A stretch of 45,372 bases of DNA from Ohtaekwangia sp036503775 (GCA_036503775.1 DASXWH010000007.1:1-45372); one strand, 5' to 3'. Positions 7,648 through 16,681 are shown, numbered from the stretch's first letter. Numbers and translations: made by a program. The notes: generated from the sequence alone by a model not told the origin.

Positions 7648-9120
7648 CTATATGCCCGATTCGAGCTCTTCGCCTCGTAACTCCTGATATTGCTTGATCT
7701 TGTTATACAATGTCTTTCGATCAATTTGCAACACCTTGGCTGCTTTGCTCTTGTTGAAGTTCACTTTCTTTAATGCTTCCAGAATAACTTCATATTCTGC
7801 ATCAAGGCCCGCGCTTTTTAAAGTTGGTTCACGCGGCATGGTTTTCCGGGGTGGTATGTCGATTGGCATCTCCACCGGAGGTGTTTTGTAATTCGATTCT
7901 ACCGGTTCAAACTGAAGCTTGGTGAAATTGGTAAGCTCAAATGGAATGCTTCGTACATCAATGTATTCTGAATCACAGAGAAGAGTTGCACGCTTCACTA
8001 CGTTCTTCAGTTCGCGAAGATTTCCGTACCAGGGATATGATTTGAATATTTCCTCAACTTCAGGGCGGAACCCTTTAATGTTTTTATGAAGCTCACGATT
8101 GGCTATACCTAAAAAGTGATGCGCAAAAGTCATAATATCTGATCCGCGTTCACGAAGGGGTGCTACATTAATGGTAAACTCATTAAACCGATGATAAAGA
8201 TCTTCCCGCAGTTTTCCTTTTCCGGATGAATCCCAGAGTTTTTCGTTGCTGGCAATAATGATCCGGACATCCAGGTCAATATCTTTTGTTCCTCCTACCC
8301 TTCTCATTTTTCTTTCCTGAATCACCCGCAGAAGTGAAATCTGAACATCGTAGGATAGGTTCGCTATTTCATCCAGGAATATGGTTCCTTCATTGGCAAT
8401 CTCAAAACTTCCGATCTTTTGATTTAACGCTCCCGTAAAAGACCCCTTTTCATGTCCAAACAATTCACTACCCGCCAGTTCTTTTGAAAGAACACCGCAG
8501 TCAATGGCTACAAAAGGTTTTGAGCTGCGTTTGCTGCGCTTGTGGATTTCCTGTGCAATGGCTTCCTTTCCACTACCACTCTCTCCATAGATGATCACAC
8601 TGTAGTTTGTGGGAGCCACCAGATCAATCTGCTTCAGAATATTTTTGAAGTAAGGGCTGTCGCCAAAAATATAGCCATCCTCTTTCGGAGCCGAGCGTCT
8701 CTCCCGTTCAACACGAATATCTGAATTACCTCTTCGTTGTGTATCGGTTCCATTGACTTCAGGTTCCTGAAGTGCTTTACGGATTGTCATCAGAATCTCG
8801 TCTGGAATTAAAGGCTTCGTAACGTAATCGATAGCCCCTAGCCGCATTACCTCAACAGCTGTTTTGATATTACTGTAGCCTGTGATAATAATTACCGGAA
8901 TAGAAGGATTGATTTCCTTTATGGCCTTCAATACCGAAGACCCATCCATGTCTTCCAGTTTAAAATCGCAGAGGATAAGATCTGGCTTATCTTCATTGAG
9001 CAGTTCCAGCGCTTTTCTGCCTTTATTAGCCTCTATTACCTGATACCCGTGTTTCGATAAAAACCGGTTGAGAACCAGACACAAGTCTTTCTCATCGTCT
9101 ATTATAAGGATTTTTGCCAT
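7648..9120 (-). CDS. NtrC-type sigma-54 activator
   Basis: This 490-residue protein is a bacterial enhancer-binding protein that remodels sigma-54 polymerase. Domains: receiver (Asp52 in LILCDFKLEDMDG, Lys102); AAA+ ATPase (about 150-385) with Walker A GESGSGKE (179-186), Walker B TIFLDE (246-251) and the R-finger region REDLYHRF; and a Fis-type helix-turn-helix at the C-terminus (AAKVLQIDRKTLYNKIKQY). The sigma-54 contact loop reads GSFTGA (226-231) instead of the usual GAFTGA; the critical Phe and Thr are kept. It is encoded 31 bases after rpoN and six bases before a kinase, so activator, sigma factor and kinases are probably made together. Target promoters were not identified. Confidence 0.93.
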   Translation of the reverse strand: MAKILIIDDEKDLCLVLNRFLSKHGYQVIEANKGRKALELLNEDKPDLILCDFKLEDMDGSSVLKAIKEINPSIPVIIITGYSNIKTAVEVMRLGAIDYVTKPLIPDEILMTIRKALQEPEVNGTDTQRRGNSDIRVERERRSAPKEDGYIFGDSPYFKNILKQIDLVAPTNYSVIIYGESGSGKEAIAQEIHKRSKRSSKPFVAIDCGVLSKELAGSELFGHEKGSFTGALNQKIGSFEIANEGTIFLDEIANLSYDVQISLLRVIQERKMRRVGGTKDIDLDVRIIIASNEKLWDSSGKGKLREDLYHRFNEFTINVAPLRERGSDIMTFAHHFLGIANRELHKNIKGFRPEVEEIFKSYPWYGNLRELKNVVKRATLLCDSEYIDVRSIPFELTNFTKLQFEPVESNYKTPPVEMPIDIPPRKTMPREPTLKSAGLDAEYEVILEALKKVNFNKSKAAKVLQIDRKTLYNKIKQYQELRGEELESGI

Positions 9121-9151
9121 ATCAATGTTTTGTATTCACCCTTCCTATAAA

Positions 9152-10582
9152 TTATGCTGCCGCAATCCGATTATGAACTGTGTTCCATCGTAGCTGCGCC
9201 ACAGGAATACTGAGTTCATCGCGGTATTTAGCAACTGTTCTTCGCGCTATCTGGAACCCTTTCAAAATAAGCATGTCGGCTATTTGCTGGTCTGATAGCG
9301 GAGCATTTTTATCTTCATGAAGCACAACCTGCTGAATAGCTTCCTGCACTTTGCGAACACTAATAACCACACCCTCCTGGTTGGTAATGCCCTCATTAAA
9401 CAAATCTTTAATCAGAATGTTTCCCGAAGGAGTTTGAACATACTTGTTACAGGTGATCCGGGATACGGTTGATATGTCTGCTCCGACCATATCAGACACA
9501 TTTTTTAAAATCATGGGTTTGATCTGCAATTCATCGCCCGTCAGGAAATATTCACGCTGAATGTGTGCAATGGCTTTCATAACCCGAAGCATGGTAGACT
9601 CCCGTTGTTTGATAGCACTAACAAACCATTCAGCAGCCTGAAGTTTATTAGTCAGGTATTTTGAGGCCGCACGATCCCCTTTACCATTTTCGCAGTCTTT
9701 TACTTTTCTTTTCCAGGATGAACTTATTTTCAAAGCAGAAGCTCTTTCCTTAAAAAGGGAAACTTCAATACGATCATCCTCAATGGTAATAATAAAATCA
9801 GGAACGATAGTATCATACTGTACCGGAACGCTATCACCTTTAGGAACGGGCTTCAATTTCAATGTTGCCAATAAGCCGATGGTGATCTCGAAGTCTTCTT
9901 CATCTATGTTGAGCGCCTTCATTATTTTCGCAAAGTCACGCGCTTTGAGGTCGGAATAGAACTCTTCCAAAAAGCGGATCGCCAGCTTCACGTCAGGTGC
10001 TTTAACATTCATTTTCTTAAGCTGAATGAGCATGCACTCCTGAATTGATGAAGCACAAAGTCCGGAAGGCTCTAATGTCTGAATTATCCGGATGATGCGT
10101 TCAACTGATTCCCGATCGGTCAGTTTTAACCGCTTCATGGAGTAATCGTCAGCTATTGTTTCAGGAGTACCTTCGATGAAGCCTTCATCATTGATGCTGT
10201 TAATAATAAATTCACCAAGCTCATTATCATCACTGTTGAGATTGAGCATGTGGAACTGGTTTAATGCTTCTGTACGAAAATCCGACAGCTCAACAATTGG
10301 TCTTTCGGGCATTCGTTCGGTCTGCGATACACGGCTTTGAAAATTGTCGGTATCATCATAAGCGAATTCATCCCAGTCCTGATAATCCTGAGCCTCATCT
10401 TTATCATCCTTTTCAGCGATGGGTTCCTGCTCTTCAGTTTGTTCAATCAATGGATTCTCTTCCAATTCATTCTGAATTCTTTGTTCCAGTTCTATACTGT
10501 TCAGATGAAACAAGTGCAGCATTTGGAGCTGTTGAGGATGTATCTTCAGCTGCTGTTTTTGGGATAGATTTTGGTATAGCAT
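9152..10582 (-). CDS. rpoN: RNA polymerase sigma-54 factor
   Basis: This 476-residue protein is sigma-54. Region I is the Gln/Leu-rich N-terminus (QKQQLKIHPQQLQMLHLF) that contacts the activator. An acidic region II follows (about 45-90), then the core-binding domain. The C-terminal DNA-binding part contains the RpoN box ARRTVAKYR (446-454), which reads the -24 GG element. The length is normal. The C-terminus ends differently from the usual family tail. It is the first gene of a run with an NtrC-type activator and two kinases, and is divergent from the CHASE3 kinase across 176 bases. In other bacteria rpoN typically neighbours hpf/ptsN or lptB, which are absent here. Confidence 0.95.
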   Translation of the reverse strand: MLYQNLSQKQQLKIHPQQLQMLHLFHLNSIELEQRIQNELEENPLIEQTEEQEPIAEKDDKDEAQDYQDWDEFAYDDTDNFQSRVSQTERMPERPIVELSDFRTEALNQFHMLNLNSDDNELGEFIINSINDEGFIEGTPETIADDYSMKRLKLTDRESVERIIRIIQTLEPSGLCASSIQECMLIQLKKMNVKAPDVKLAIRFLEEFYSDLKARDFAKIMKALNIDEEDFEITIGLLATLKLKPVPKGDSVPVQYDTIVPDFIITIEDDRIEVSLFKERASALKISSSWKRKVKDCENGKGDRAASKYLTNKLQAAEWFVSAIKQRESTMLRVMKAIAHIQREYFLTGDELQIKPMILKNVSDMVGADISTVSRITCNKYVQTPSGNILIKDLFNEGITNQEGVVISVRKVQEAIQQVVLHEDKNAPLSDQQIADMLILKGFQIARRTVAKYRDELSIPVAQLRWNTVHNRIAAA

Positions 10583-10728
10583 ATTGGAGTTGGTCTTGGG
10601 TTTAACCCCGATACATAAACAACCTAAGCACCAAAATTTAAGCTTTTAGCAATCGGTTGATTTTCAGTATCTTAAAAAAAGCAAGCCAGTTTTAAAGCGT
10701 CCCCACTTTGTATTAATGTAGATTTTTT

Positions 10729-10743
10729 TACCCATAATGGGTA
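10729..10743. promoter_or_regulatory. Perfect palindrome upstream of CHASE3 kinase
   Basis: TACCCATAATGGGTA is a perfect 7-1-7 inverted repeat ending 15 bases before the ATG of the CHASE3 kinase and lying in the divergent rpoN/kinase region. Its position suits an operator that would cover the start region of the kinase transcript. The loop is a single base and no T-run follows, so it is not a terminator. Confidence 0.4.
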
Positions 10744-10758
10744 TTAATTTTATATGAA

Positions 10759-12126
10759 ATGAGAATATATTTTGCGTATACCGCCTTTATTGTCTCATTA
10801 TCCGTGCTGGTTATACTGTCCTTTATTTATAACCGGCAATTCAAGGAATGGTCCCGTTACAATGACGCCATTGATCACACTCAAACGGTAGTGAGTAATC
10901 TGGATAATCTATTCAGCTACCTGAAGGATACGGAAACCTCCAGTCGTGGCTTTTTACTCAGCACAGACAGTTCTTTTCTGGAGCCTTATAATCTTGCTTA
11001 CGATAGCATCATTGTCATTTCAAAACGCCTTCCGCTGCTGATCCGCGATAATCATTCTCAACAAAAACGTATGGACGAGCTCCATACACTGATTGAAAAA
11101 AGGCTACAAATACTTGCGTTTACCAATCAGATCTACCCACAGGATAAAGCGACATTCAGAAAAAGCCTGAAGCGTGGCCGGATCGTAATGGACAGTTGCC
11201 GTGCTCTGGTGAAAGAAATGAAAAAAACAGAAATGCACTTATTGGGAGAACGCAGAAAAATGAAAAACTCCTATGAACTGGCCGCGCCAAATGTTTTTGT
11301 TATTATTTTCAGCTTCACTATTGGTGCATTCATCATTTCATTCATTCTACTGCTCACTGAATTCAGAAACCGGTTACGATACCAAAAGCAATTGGAAGAT
11401 ACCGTAGTAGATCTTGATCAATTCAATGATGACCTTAGTCAGATCACACATATTTCATCACACCACTTGCAGGAACCTTTGCGAAAGCTGAGTATTTTCA
11501 GTGATCAATTGATTCTGCGCCATACACGGCACCTGAATGATGAAACTAAGCTTATCGTACATAAAATAGCCGGTGCAGCACTACGCATACGAGAGTTGGT
11601 TGAGGATCTTTCCAAATACACCGCTTTAAGCAGAGATAGTTCTCCCGCCAAACGGATAAACCTTAATGTAGTTCTTGAAGAGATCCGGAACGAGAATTTT
11701 TCACAAGAGCTTAAGGCTGAAAATCTGGTAATCGAAGATGAAATTACAATTAACGGGCACCCTAACCAGATACGATTGTTATTCAGATCACTCATTCATA
11801 ACAGCATCAAGTTTGCCAGGCCGGATGTTGAACCGGTTGTTCACATTTCTACTGCCAGAATAACCAAGAGTGAGTTAATCGATCTCCGGAAAAAAACGGG
11901 GCGGGATTTCTTTGTGAAAATTATACTGAAAGACAATGGTGTTGGGTTTGATACTTCGTTTGCAAAAAAGATGTTCAATATCTTCCAGAAGTTACACCCG
12001 GAATACGAAGGCAAGGGAATAGGACTTGCCATCGTTAAAAGAATCATGAACAATCACAATGGATTTATCGAAGCCAAAGGTGAGATTAATAGTGGAGCGG
12101 AATTTAACTTATACTTTCCCAGCTAA
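10759..12126 (+). CDS. CHASE3-domain sensor histidine kinase with altered H-box
   Basis: This 455-residue membrane sensor has TM1 at about 5-24, a periplasmic CHASE3 domain (about 35-175, with the typical LFSYLKDTETSSRGFLLSTD segment), TM2 at about 178-200, a short linker, HisKA and HATPase (DNGVGFD, GKGIGLAIVKR). The H-box reads SSHHLQEPLRK: the phospho-accepting His235 is present, but the following acidic residue, normally Asp in SHDLQEP and needed for efficient catalysis in HisKA kinases, is His236. Either the output is altered or partner specificity has changed. It is divergent from rpoN and overlaps the convergent OmpA-like gene by four bases. A palindrome precedes the start. Confidence 0.88.
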   Translation: MRIYFAYTAFIVSLSVLVILSFIYNRQFKEWSRYNDAIDHTQTVVSNLDNLFSYLKDTETSSRGFLLSTDSSFLEPYNLAYDSIIVISKRLPLLIRDNHSQQKRMDELHTLIEKRLQILAFTNQIYPQDKATFRKSLKRGRIVMDSCRALVKEMKKTEMHLLGERRKMKNSYELAAPNVFVIIFSFTIGAFIISFILLLTEFRNRLRYQKQLEDTVVDLDQFNDDLSQITHISSHHLQEPLRKLSIFSDQLILRHTRHLNDETKLIVHKIAGAALRIRELVEDLSKYTALSRDSSPAKRINLNVVLEEIRNENFSQELKAENLVIEDEITINGHPNQIRLLFRSLIHNSIKFARPDVEPVVHISTARITKSELIDLRKKTGRDFFVKIILKDNGVGFDTSFAKKMFNIFQKLHPEYEGKGIGLAIVKRIMNNHNGFIEAKGEINSGAEFNLYFPS

Positions 12127-12860
12127 TTTGAAGGTTGCCCTTTGGCTTTGGCTTTGAGCTGGTCATTAGCAGTGATCAATAATTCTACACGCCTGTTCTG
12201 ACTTCTACCCTCACCCGTTGAATTGGAAAACAAGGGCTGGCTTTCTCCGTAGCCTACAATCCTGATCCGGTCGCCACTCACCCTGTTTTCTTTCAGAAAA
12301 TCAGCCACGGAGGTTGCGCGTTTAACCGATAGTTTAAGATTGTGTGATTTGCTCCCGAGATCATCTGTATGTCCTTCAATAACAATGTTAGACTCTGCAT
12401 ACTCGTTTAAAATTTCAGCGACATGCTTCAGGCTTTCATAGCTTTGAACAGCAATAGAATCTGAGTTTTCAGGGAATAGTATAGTACCATCAAATGTCAC
12501 TTTAATGCCCTCCCCCAGGCGCATGATCCGCATACTTTTATCTTCACGCTTACCCATGGCCTGAGCCTGTAGATCCATTTGTTTTGAAATATACATTCCC
12601 GGGTCACCACCTATAGATGCCCCTAATACAACGGCTACAGAGGTATTGGCTTCCGGATCACCAATTACTACGCTTTGCATGGAAGTTGGAAGTACGTTAC
12701 GCTGAACCCCAACTACGGGTTCTTGGGGGGGAAGGGGGTTTTGTGAAGTCTTGCAAAAAACCAGCCCCACTATCATGGCACAAAAAATGGAAAGGGTAAG
12801 AAATCTGTTTCGTGTTCTGATTCCTCGTTGACGCTTTCTATTGGTAACCAATTTTTTCAA
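12123..12860 (-). CDS. OmpA-family peptidoglycan-binding protein
   Basis: The C-terminal 110 residues form an OmpA_C domain: IVIEGHTDDLGS, followed by LS--RA--VADFL, RIVGYGESQP and the NRRVELLI end. This domain binds diaminopimelate peptidoglycan and tethers the envelope. The N-terminus is basic, then hydrophobic (about 21-36), ending in FCKTSQ, so the protein is exported and possibly a lipoprotein, though the Cys context (LVFC) is a poor lipobox. The start is uncertain: the only options near the hydrophobic segment are TTG codons at 12860 or 12851, because an in-frame TAA lies just upstream; the first ATG (12776) would cut into the signal segment. The TTG start overlaps the preceding gene by 23 bases. 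Confidence 0.82.
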   Translation of the reverse strand: MKKLVTNRKRQRGIRTRNRFLTLSIFCAMIVGLVFCKTSQNPLPPQEPVVGVQRNVLPTSMQSVVIGDPEANTSVAVVLGASIGGDPGMYISKQMDLQAQAMGKREDKSMRIMRLGEGIKVTFDGTILFPENSDSIAVQSYESLKHVAEILNEYAESNIVIEGHTDDLGSKSHNLKLSVKRATSVADFLKENRVSGDRIRIVGYGESQPLFSNSTGEGRSQNRRVELLITANDQLKAKAKGQPSN

Positions 12861-13245
12861 GCTCTTTCTCTGTTACTTTGAATTTCTCCCGCATATCTGA
12901 AAGAAGCCTGGTGCTCCGTTTACGAATATCAGGTTGCCAGACCTTGGTGCTTATAATTTCATCAAGTCCCTTATCCAATTGGGCCTGATAAAATTTCATA
13001 TCTCTGGTAGCCTTTTCAACGATGGGTTTGTTGACAGGGGCTGCAGATGTAAGTTGGTTGTTGAGTGAAATTATCTTAACTGAAATAGTATCGCGCAACT
13101 GAATGATCTGTTTTGAAACCTGGTTCCGTTCCTCCGCAGTACTATCAGCATCGGCCACCTTATTAACCTGTGCGTGTGACGACCCTCCAGTAAATAAGGA
13201 TAGAACAAATACGAATAGCCCGAAACAATTTTTCAGCGAATTCAT
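12838..13245 (-). CDS. Exported hypothetical protein
   Basis: This 135-residue protein has a clear Sec signal peptide (FGLFVFVLSLFTGGSSHAQ, cleavage after about residue 26). The mature part is about 110 residues, charged and predicted helical, with a possible coiled coil (RNQVSKQIIQLRDTISVKIISL). I recognise no family. It lies directly before the OmpA-like gene and overlaps its 5' end, so the two are likely co-transcribed and may act together in the periplasm. The 15-base gap from the preceding small membrane gene suggests a three-gene envelope operon. Confidence 0.7.
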   Translation of the reverse strand: MNSLKNCFGLFVFVLSLFTGGSSHAQVNKVADADSTAEERNQVSKQIIQLRDTISVKIISLNNQLTSAAPVNKPIVEKATRDMKFYQAQLDKGLDEIISTKVWQPDIRKRSTRLLSDMREKFKVTEKELEKIGYQ

Positions 13246-13260
13246 TTTTTCAAATTACAT

Positions 13261-13470
13261 TCAAACTCTAACCCGCATAGTATGACTTAACCGGCTACGG
13301 TTCTTCAGATGAGCCTGACGATTAAGCATTATCACGCGTTGTTTCTTTTCAACTACCTCCATCTCATCGTCTTCTATCTTTACAAAAATAAATTTAGCAA
13401 GCAGATAGGCAGTGGCCATAAAGAGCGGATAGCCGATAATAAAAGCCAGTATAAACATGACGTATCCCAT
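13261..13470 (-). CDS. Small single-pass membrane protein
   Basis: This 69-residue protein has one or two closely spaced hydrophobic segments (about 4-32, MFILAFIIGYPLFMATAYLL) followed by an acidic patch (IEDDEMEVVEKK) and a very basic tail (RQAHLKNRSRLSHTMRVRV). The start is an ATG at 13470; a second ATG lies four codons in. No family is recognised. It is the first gene of the run into the exported hypothetical and the OmpA-like protein. The strong segregation of hydrophobic, acidic and basic parts argues for a real membrane protein with a cytoplasmic basic tail. Confidence 0.6.
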   Translation of the reverse strand: MGYVMFILAFIIGYPLFMATAYLLAKFIFVKIEDDEMEVVEKKQRVIMLNRQAHLKNRSRLSHTMRVRV

Positions 13471-13618
13471 AAAATATTGATTTAGTGTTCACTACAATAA
13501 TTTAAAACGTGATGCCATAAATCCATTTTACAGTCTGTATTAAAAATGAGGAATGTTGTCCCCAGCCACTTCGAAAATCTAAATCATTGATCAGCAACTT
13601 GTACATTTAAACCACAGG

Positions 13619-14446
13619 TTATCCTGCTACGATCTCTCCGCCATTTACATGAATGACCTGCCCTGTGATATAGCTTGCGTCTGCTGATGCGAGAAACACA
13701 AAAGCAGGAGCAACTTCATATGGATAACCAGCCCTTCCCATAGGCGTATTCTTACCGAATTTCTGAAGCTGAGACTTATCAAATGCATTTACTACAAGCG
13801 GAGTCCAGATAGGGCCAGGCGCTACACCATTAACCCGAATGCCTGAATCAGCCAGATTCTTTGCCAATGAACGTGTCAATGATACTATAGCACCTTTGGT
13901 TGCAGCATAATCAATAAGGTGATCACTACCCCGGAAGGCTGTAACGGAGGCTGTGTTGATAATGCATCCATCAGGAGAAATTTTACGCAATGCTTCACGT
14001 GAAAAATAGTAGAACGAGAAAATATTCACTTCAAAGGTACGCTTGAACTGTTGCGGTGTAATCTCCTGAAGAGAATCAGCAGAAACGTGTGTTCCCGCAT
14101 TGTTCACCAGTATATCAATCTTCTTAAATTGTTTGTACGTTTCGCGTACTACCCGCTTACAAAAAGCCTCCCGGCTGATGTCGCCTTTAAACAAAAGGCA
14201 TCTGCCATTGGCTTTCTCCACCATCTCACGAGTTTCCCTGGCATCACCCTCACTTTTGTGGTAAACAATGACAACGTCCGCGCCTTCCGCAGCAAAATGC
14301 ACAGCCACAGAACGGCCAATACCGCTATCACCACCCGTGATAATAGCTACTTTATTTTTCAACCGGTAGGCGCTGGTGTAATCAGTACGTATTACATACT
14401 CCGTACTGTCAACTGCTTTTCTTCTTTTTGTTTTTGATTTCTTCAT
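13619..14446 (-). CDS. SDR-family oxidoreductase
   Basis: This 275-residue short-chain dehydrogenase/reductase, counted from the ATG at 14446 (an in-frame GTG at 14461 would add five residues), belongs to the group with an N-terminal basic extension seen in stress-induced SDRs such as Bacillus YdaD/YhdF. The Rossmann motif is TGGDSGIGR (37-45), NNAG follows, and the catalytic set is Ser167-Tyr180-Lys184 (YAATKG). The tail GQVIHVNGGEIVAG is typical. Substrate is unknown; NAD(P) use is from the family. It is the last gene after the FAD oxidoreductase (44-base gap), in a run with YihY and DUF4142. Confidence 0.9.
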   Translation of the reverse strand: MKKSKTKRRKAVDSTEYVIRTDYTSAYRLKNKVAIITGGDSGIGRSVAVHFAAEGADVVIVYHKSEGDARETREMVEKANGRCLLFKGDISREAFCKRVVRETYKQFKKIDILVNNAGTHVSADSLQEITPQQFKRTFEVNIFSFYYFSREALRKISPDGCIINTASVTAFRGSDHLIDYAATKGAIVSLTRSLAKNLADSGIRVNGVAPGPIWTPLVVNAFDKSQLQKFGKNTPMGRAGYPYEVAPAFVFLASADASYITGQVIHVNGGEIVAG

Positions 14447-14490
14447 CGCTATCTGCCTCACCCGGCAGCGATGAAAATCTGGTGCCTTAA

Positions 14491-15699
14491 TCAGCGGTCA
14501 AAAGAAAAAATTTCAAAATCGCGGCTTTGTTTTCCTTTCAATCTATCACGAATGATCTTTGCGGCAATGGCACTGAAGGTCATTCCATTTCCCCCGAATC
14601 CCAACGCAAAAAAAGTATGAGGCCTTTGAGGTATTGATCCAATGTAAGGTAAACCATCGCGGGTTCCACAAAAAGTGCCAGCCCATTCAAAGTCTGTAGT
14701 AAAAGAGAGCTTTGGAAACAATTCGTGAAAAGCTTTTAACAGTGCTTTAGCTTTTCCGGGTAACTGGCTGTCTCGTTTTTGGGGGTCATAAAATTTATCG
14801 TCTTTTCCTCCGATTATTATACGGTTATCGGACGTGAGCCGAAGATACCGGTATGGATTAGAGGTTTCCCAGATTAAACTATTGCGATACCAAAATTCAC
14901 CGTTCGGTTGTGGTTCACTGGCAATGGCATAGGTTGAGTTTCGTATCTCAATACGCTTTGAGATGTAGCGCTGCGATTCATAGCCGGCACATATAATAAG
15001 GACCTTCGCTCTGATTTTTTTCCCGCCATCAGTTACAAGCTCTACTCCGTTTTTACGATGGCGCACCTGGGTGATTTCTGTATTATCAAAAATATGAGAA
15101 CCGTATTTTTTAACAGCATTACCTAAAAGTGCGTGACAAAGACGGTAGCCGTCTACCTGGGCTCCATCTTCAGAGAGGATACCGGCTGGCGCTGAGAAAC
15201 CAAATTTTCTCCGGATATCTGAACCTGTCAGCCACTCGAGTGTTGAAAGATTATGTCGTCTTCGAAGATTAAACTCTAATTTAAGATTTGAAACATGATC
15301 CCGAGCTGAAGCAAATTGAAAACTGGGCCGGTATTGAAATTCAGAACTCAGATTTACTTTTCGTGCCAGTTGATGCAGTATCTCAATGGATTCAATGCAT
15401 AAGGCATAGCTGCGAACAGCATTTCTCTCGCCAACCTGTTGAATAAGTTTGTACAGAGGCGTATCTATTTCATATTGAAGCAGCGAAGTGCTGGCCGCTG
15501 TGCTTCCCATGCCTGCGTGACGCCTGTCTAAAACCACCAGGTCAAAACCAGCTTCGCCCAAAAAATGCGCCATTATACTTCCGCTGATGCCGGCACCGAT
15601 AATAGCAATATCCGTTTTGATGTTTTTCTGTAACGATGGAAATGAATGAATAACACCACTACGCAATAAAAAGTATGGATAGTGAGACCGAAGGTTCAT
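14491..15699 (-). CDS. FAD-dependent amino-acid-oxidase-like (DAO) oxidoreductase
   Basis: This 402-residue protein has the DAO fold. The dinucleotide-binding motif IIGAGISGS (33-41) is followed by the second strand VVLDRR, and the C-terminal FAD closure GRNG-like region reads FFALGFGGNGMTFS. Family members oxidise secondary amines or amino acids such as glycine, sarcosine or gamma-glutamyl-putrescine. The segment GMGSTAASTSLLQYEID (about 62-78) resembles the GuaB/PuuB-like gly-oxidase subgroup. No substrate can be assigned. It lies between yihY and the SDR gene, so the two redox enzymes may act in succession or both serve stress protection (inference). Confidence 0.85.
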   Translation of the reverse strand: MNLRSHYPYFLLRSGVIHSFPSLQKNIKTDIAIIGAGISGSIMAHFLGEAGFDLVVLDRRHAGMGSTAASTSLLQYEIDTPLYKLIQQVGERNAVRSYALCIESIEILHQLARKVNLSSEFQYRPSFQFASARDHVSNLKLEFNLRRRHNLSTLEWLTGSDIRRKFGFSAPAGILSEDGAQVDGYRLCHALLGNAVKKYGSHIFDNTEITQVRHRKNGVELVTDGGKKIRAKVLIICAGYESQRYISKRIEIRNSTYAIASEPQPNGEFWYRNSLIWETSNPYRYLRLTSDNRIIIGGKDDKFYDPQKRDSQLPGKAKALLKAFHELFPKLSFTTDFEWAGTFCGTRDGLPYIGSIPQRPHTFFALGFGGNGMTFSAIAAKIIRDRLKGKQSRDFEIFSFDR

Positions 15700-15708
15700 A
15701 TCTGGGGT

Positions 15709-16620
15709 CTACTGAATACTTTCATAGTTTAGTTCACGCGCTTCCTGCTTGACAATGAACACTGCTGCTTCATCCGGTTGAATGCCCGAACCTTTGGTGA
15801 GCGCAAGAACCTTTGTAAACTCAGCTCCGAAATACAAAATAATTGAAGTATAGTATACCCAAAGTAAAATCAAAACTATAGATGCTGCTGCACCATAGGT
15901 AATACCGATATTCGATTGGGCCAAATAAAGTCCGATCAGAAATTTGCCGATAAGGAAAAGTACAGCTGTAAATAAAGAACCGATAACTGCATCCTTCCAG
16001 GATATCCTGGCATCCGGTAAAACCCTGAAAATAATGGTGAACAGTCCGGTGATAACAGCCAGTAAAACAAGATAGTTTGCTCCCTGAAATACGTATACCG
16101 TTACATCCGGGAAGTTTACCATGAGTTGATCATGCAGAAGCTCCACCAGCGCATTAATGGTTAATGACACGAGTAATAAAAATCCGATACTGATAATCAG
16201 GGAAAAAGAGATCAACCGGTTGATGAGAATACGTAACCATCCCTTTTTCGGTTTAGCCCGTATTGACCAGATATAGTTAATTGAATCCTGGATTTCTGTA
16301 AAAACACCTGTAGCTCCAATGAGCAATACGATGATACCGATCACAGCGCCTGAAGTGCTCAGTTGCGATTTCTCAATATTCTGAATGATCTCCTGAATTT
16401 GTTTTGCCGCTACATTACCAACCACATTGTTTATTTCTGAAAATATTTTTCCCTGCACGGCTTCTTTGCCGTAGAAAATACCTGCTAGAGAAATAATCGT
16501 TATGAGAAATGGGCCAATGGAAAATATGGTATAATAGGAAAGTGATGCGCTCAGCTTCACACCATTATCTGAAATGAATTCAGTAGCGGCTCGTTTAAGT
16601 ATCTTCCAGAATAAAAGCAT
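15709..16620 (-). CDS. YihY/BrkB-family inner-membrane protein
   Basis: This is a polytopic membrane protein of about 303 residues with the YihY signature KLSASLSYYTIFSIGPFLI near the N-terminus and six hydrophobic segments. The middle contains SINYIWSIRAKPKKGW and the C-terminal half LPDARISWKDAVIGSLFTAVLFLIGK, both family hallmarks. An ATG at 16620 gives the normal family start; a TTG at 16677 would add 19 polar residues and is less likely. Family members were once called RNase BN in error; the function is still unclear. It lies in the same run as DUF4142 and the two oxidoreductases, a common grouping in stress gene clusters. Confidence 0.9.
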   Translation of the reverse strand: MLLFWKILKRAATEFISDNGVKLSASLSYYTIFSIGPFLITIISLAGIFYGKEAVQGKIFSEINNVVGNVAAKQIQEIIQNIEKSQLSTSGAVIGIIVLLIGATGVFTEIQDSINYIWSIRAKPKKGWLRILINRLISFSLIISIGFLLLVSLTINALVELLHDQLMVNFPDVTVYVFQGANYLVLLAVITGLFTIIFRVLPDARISWKDAVIGSLFTAVLFLIGKFLIGLYLAQSNIGITYGAAASIVLILLWVYYTSIILYFGAEFTKVLALTKGSGIQPDEAAVFIVKQEARELNYESIQ

Positions 16621-16681
16621 TTGATAATTTTTTAGAAATCTTGAATCTGTTTGATCAGTCGGTAAATCCGTTTTCAAATTC

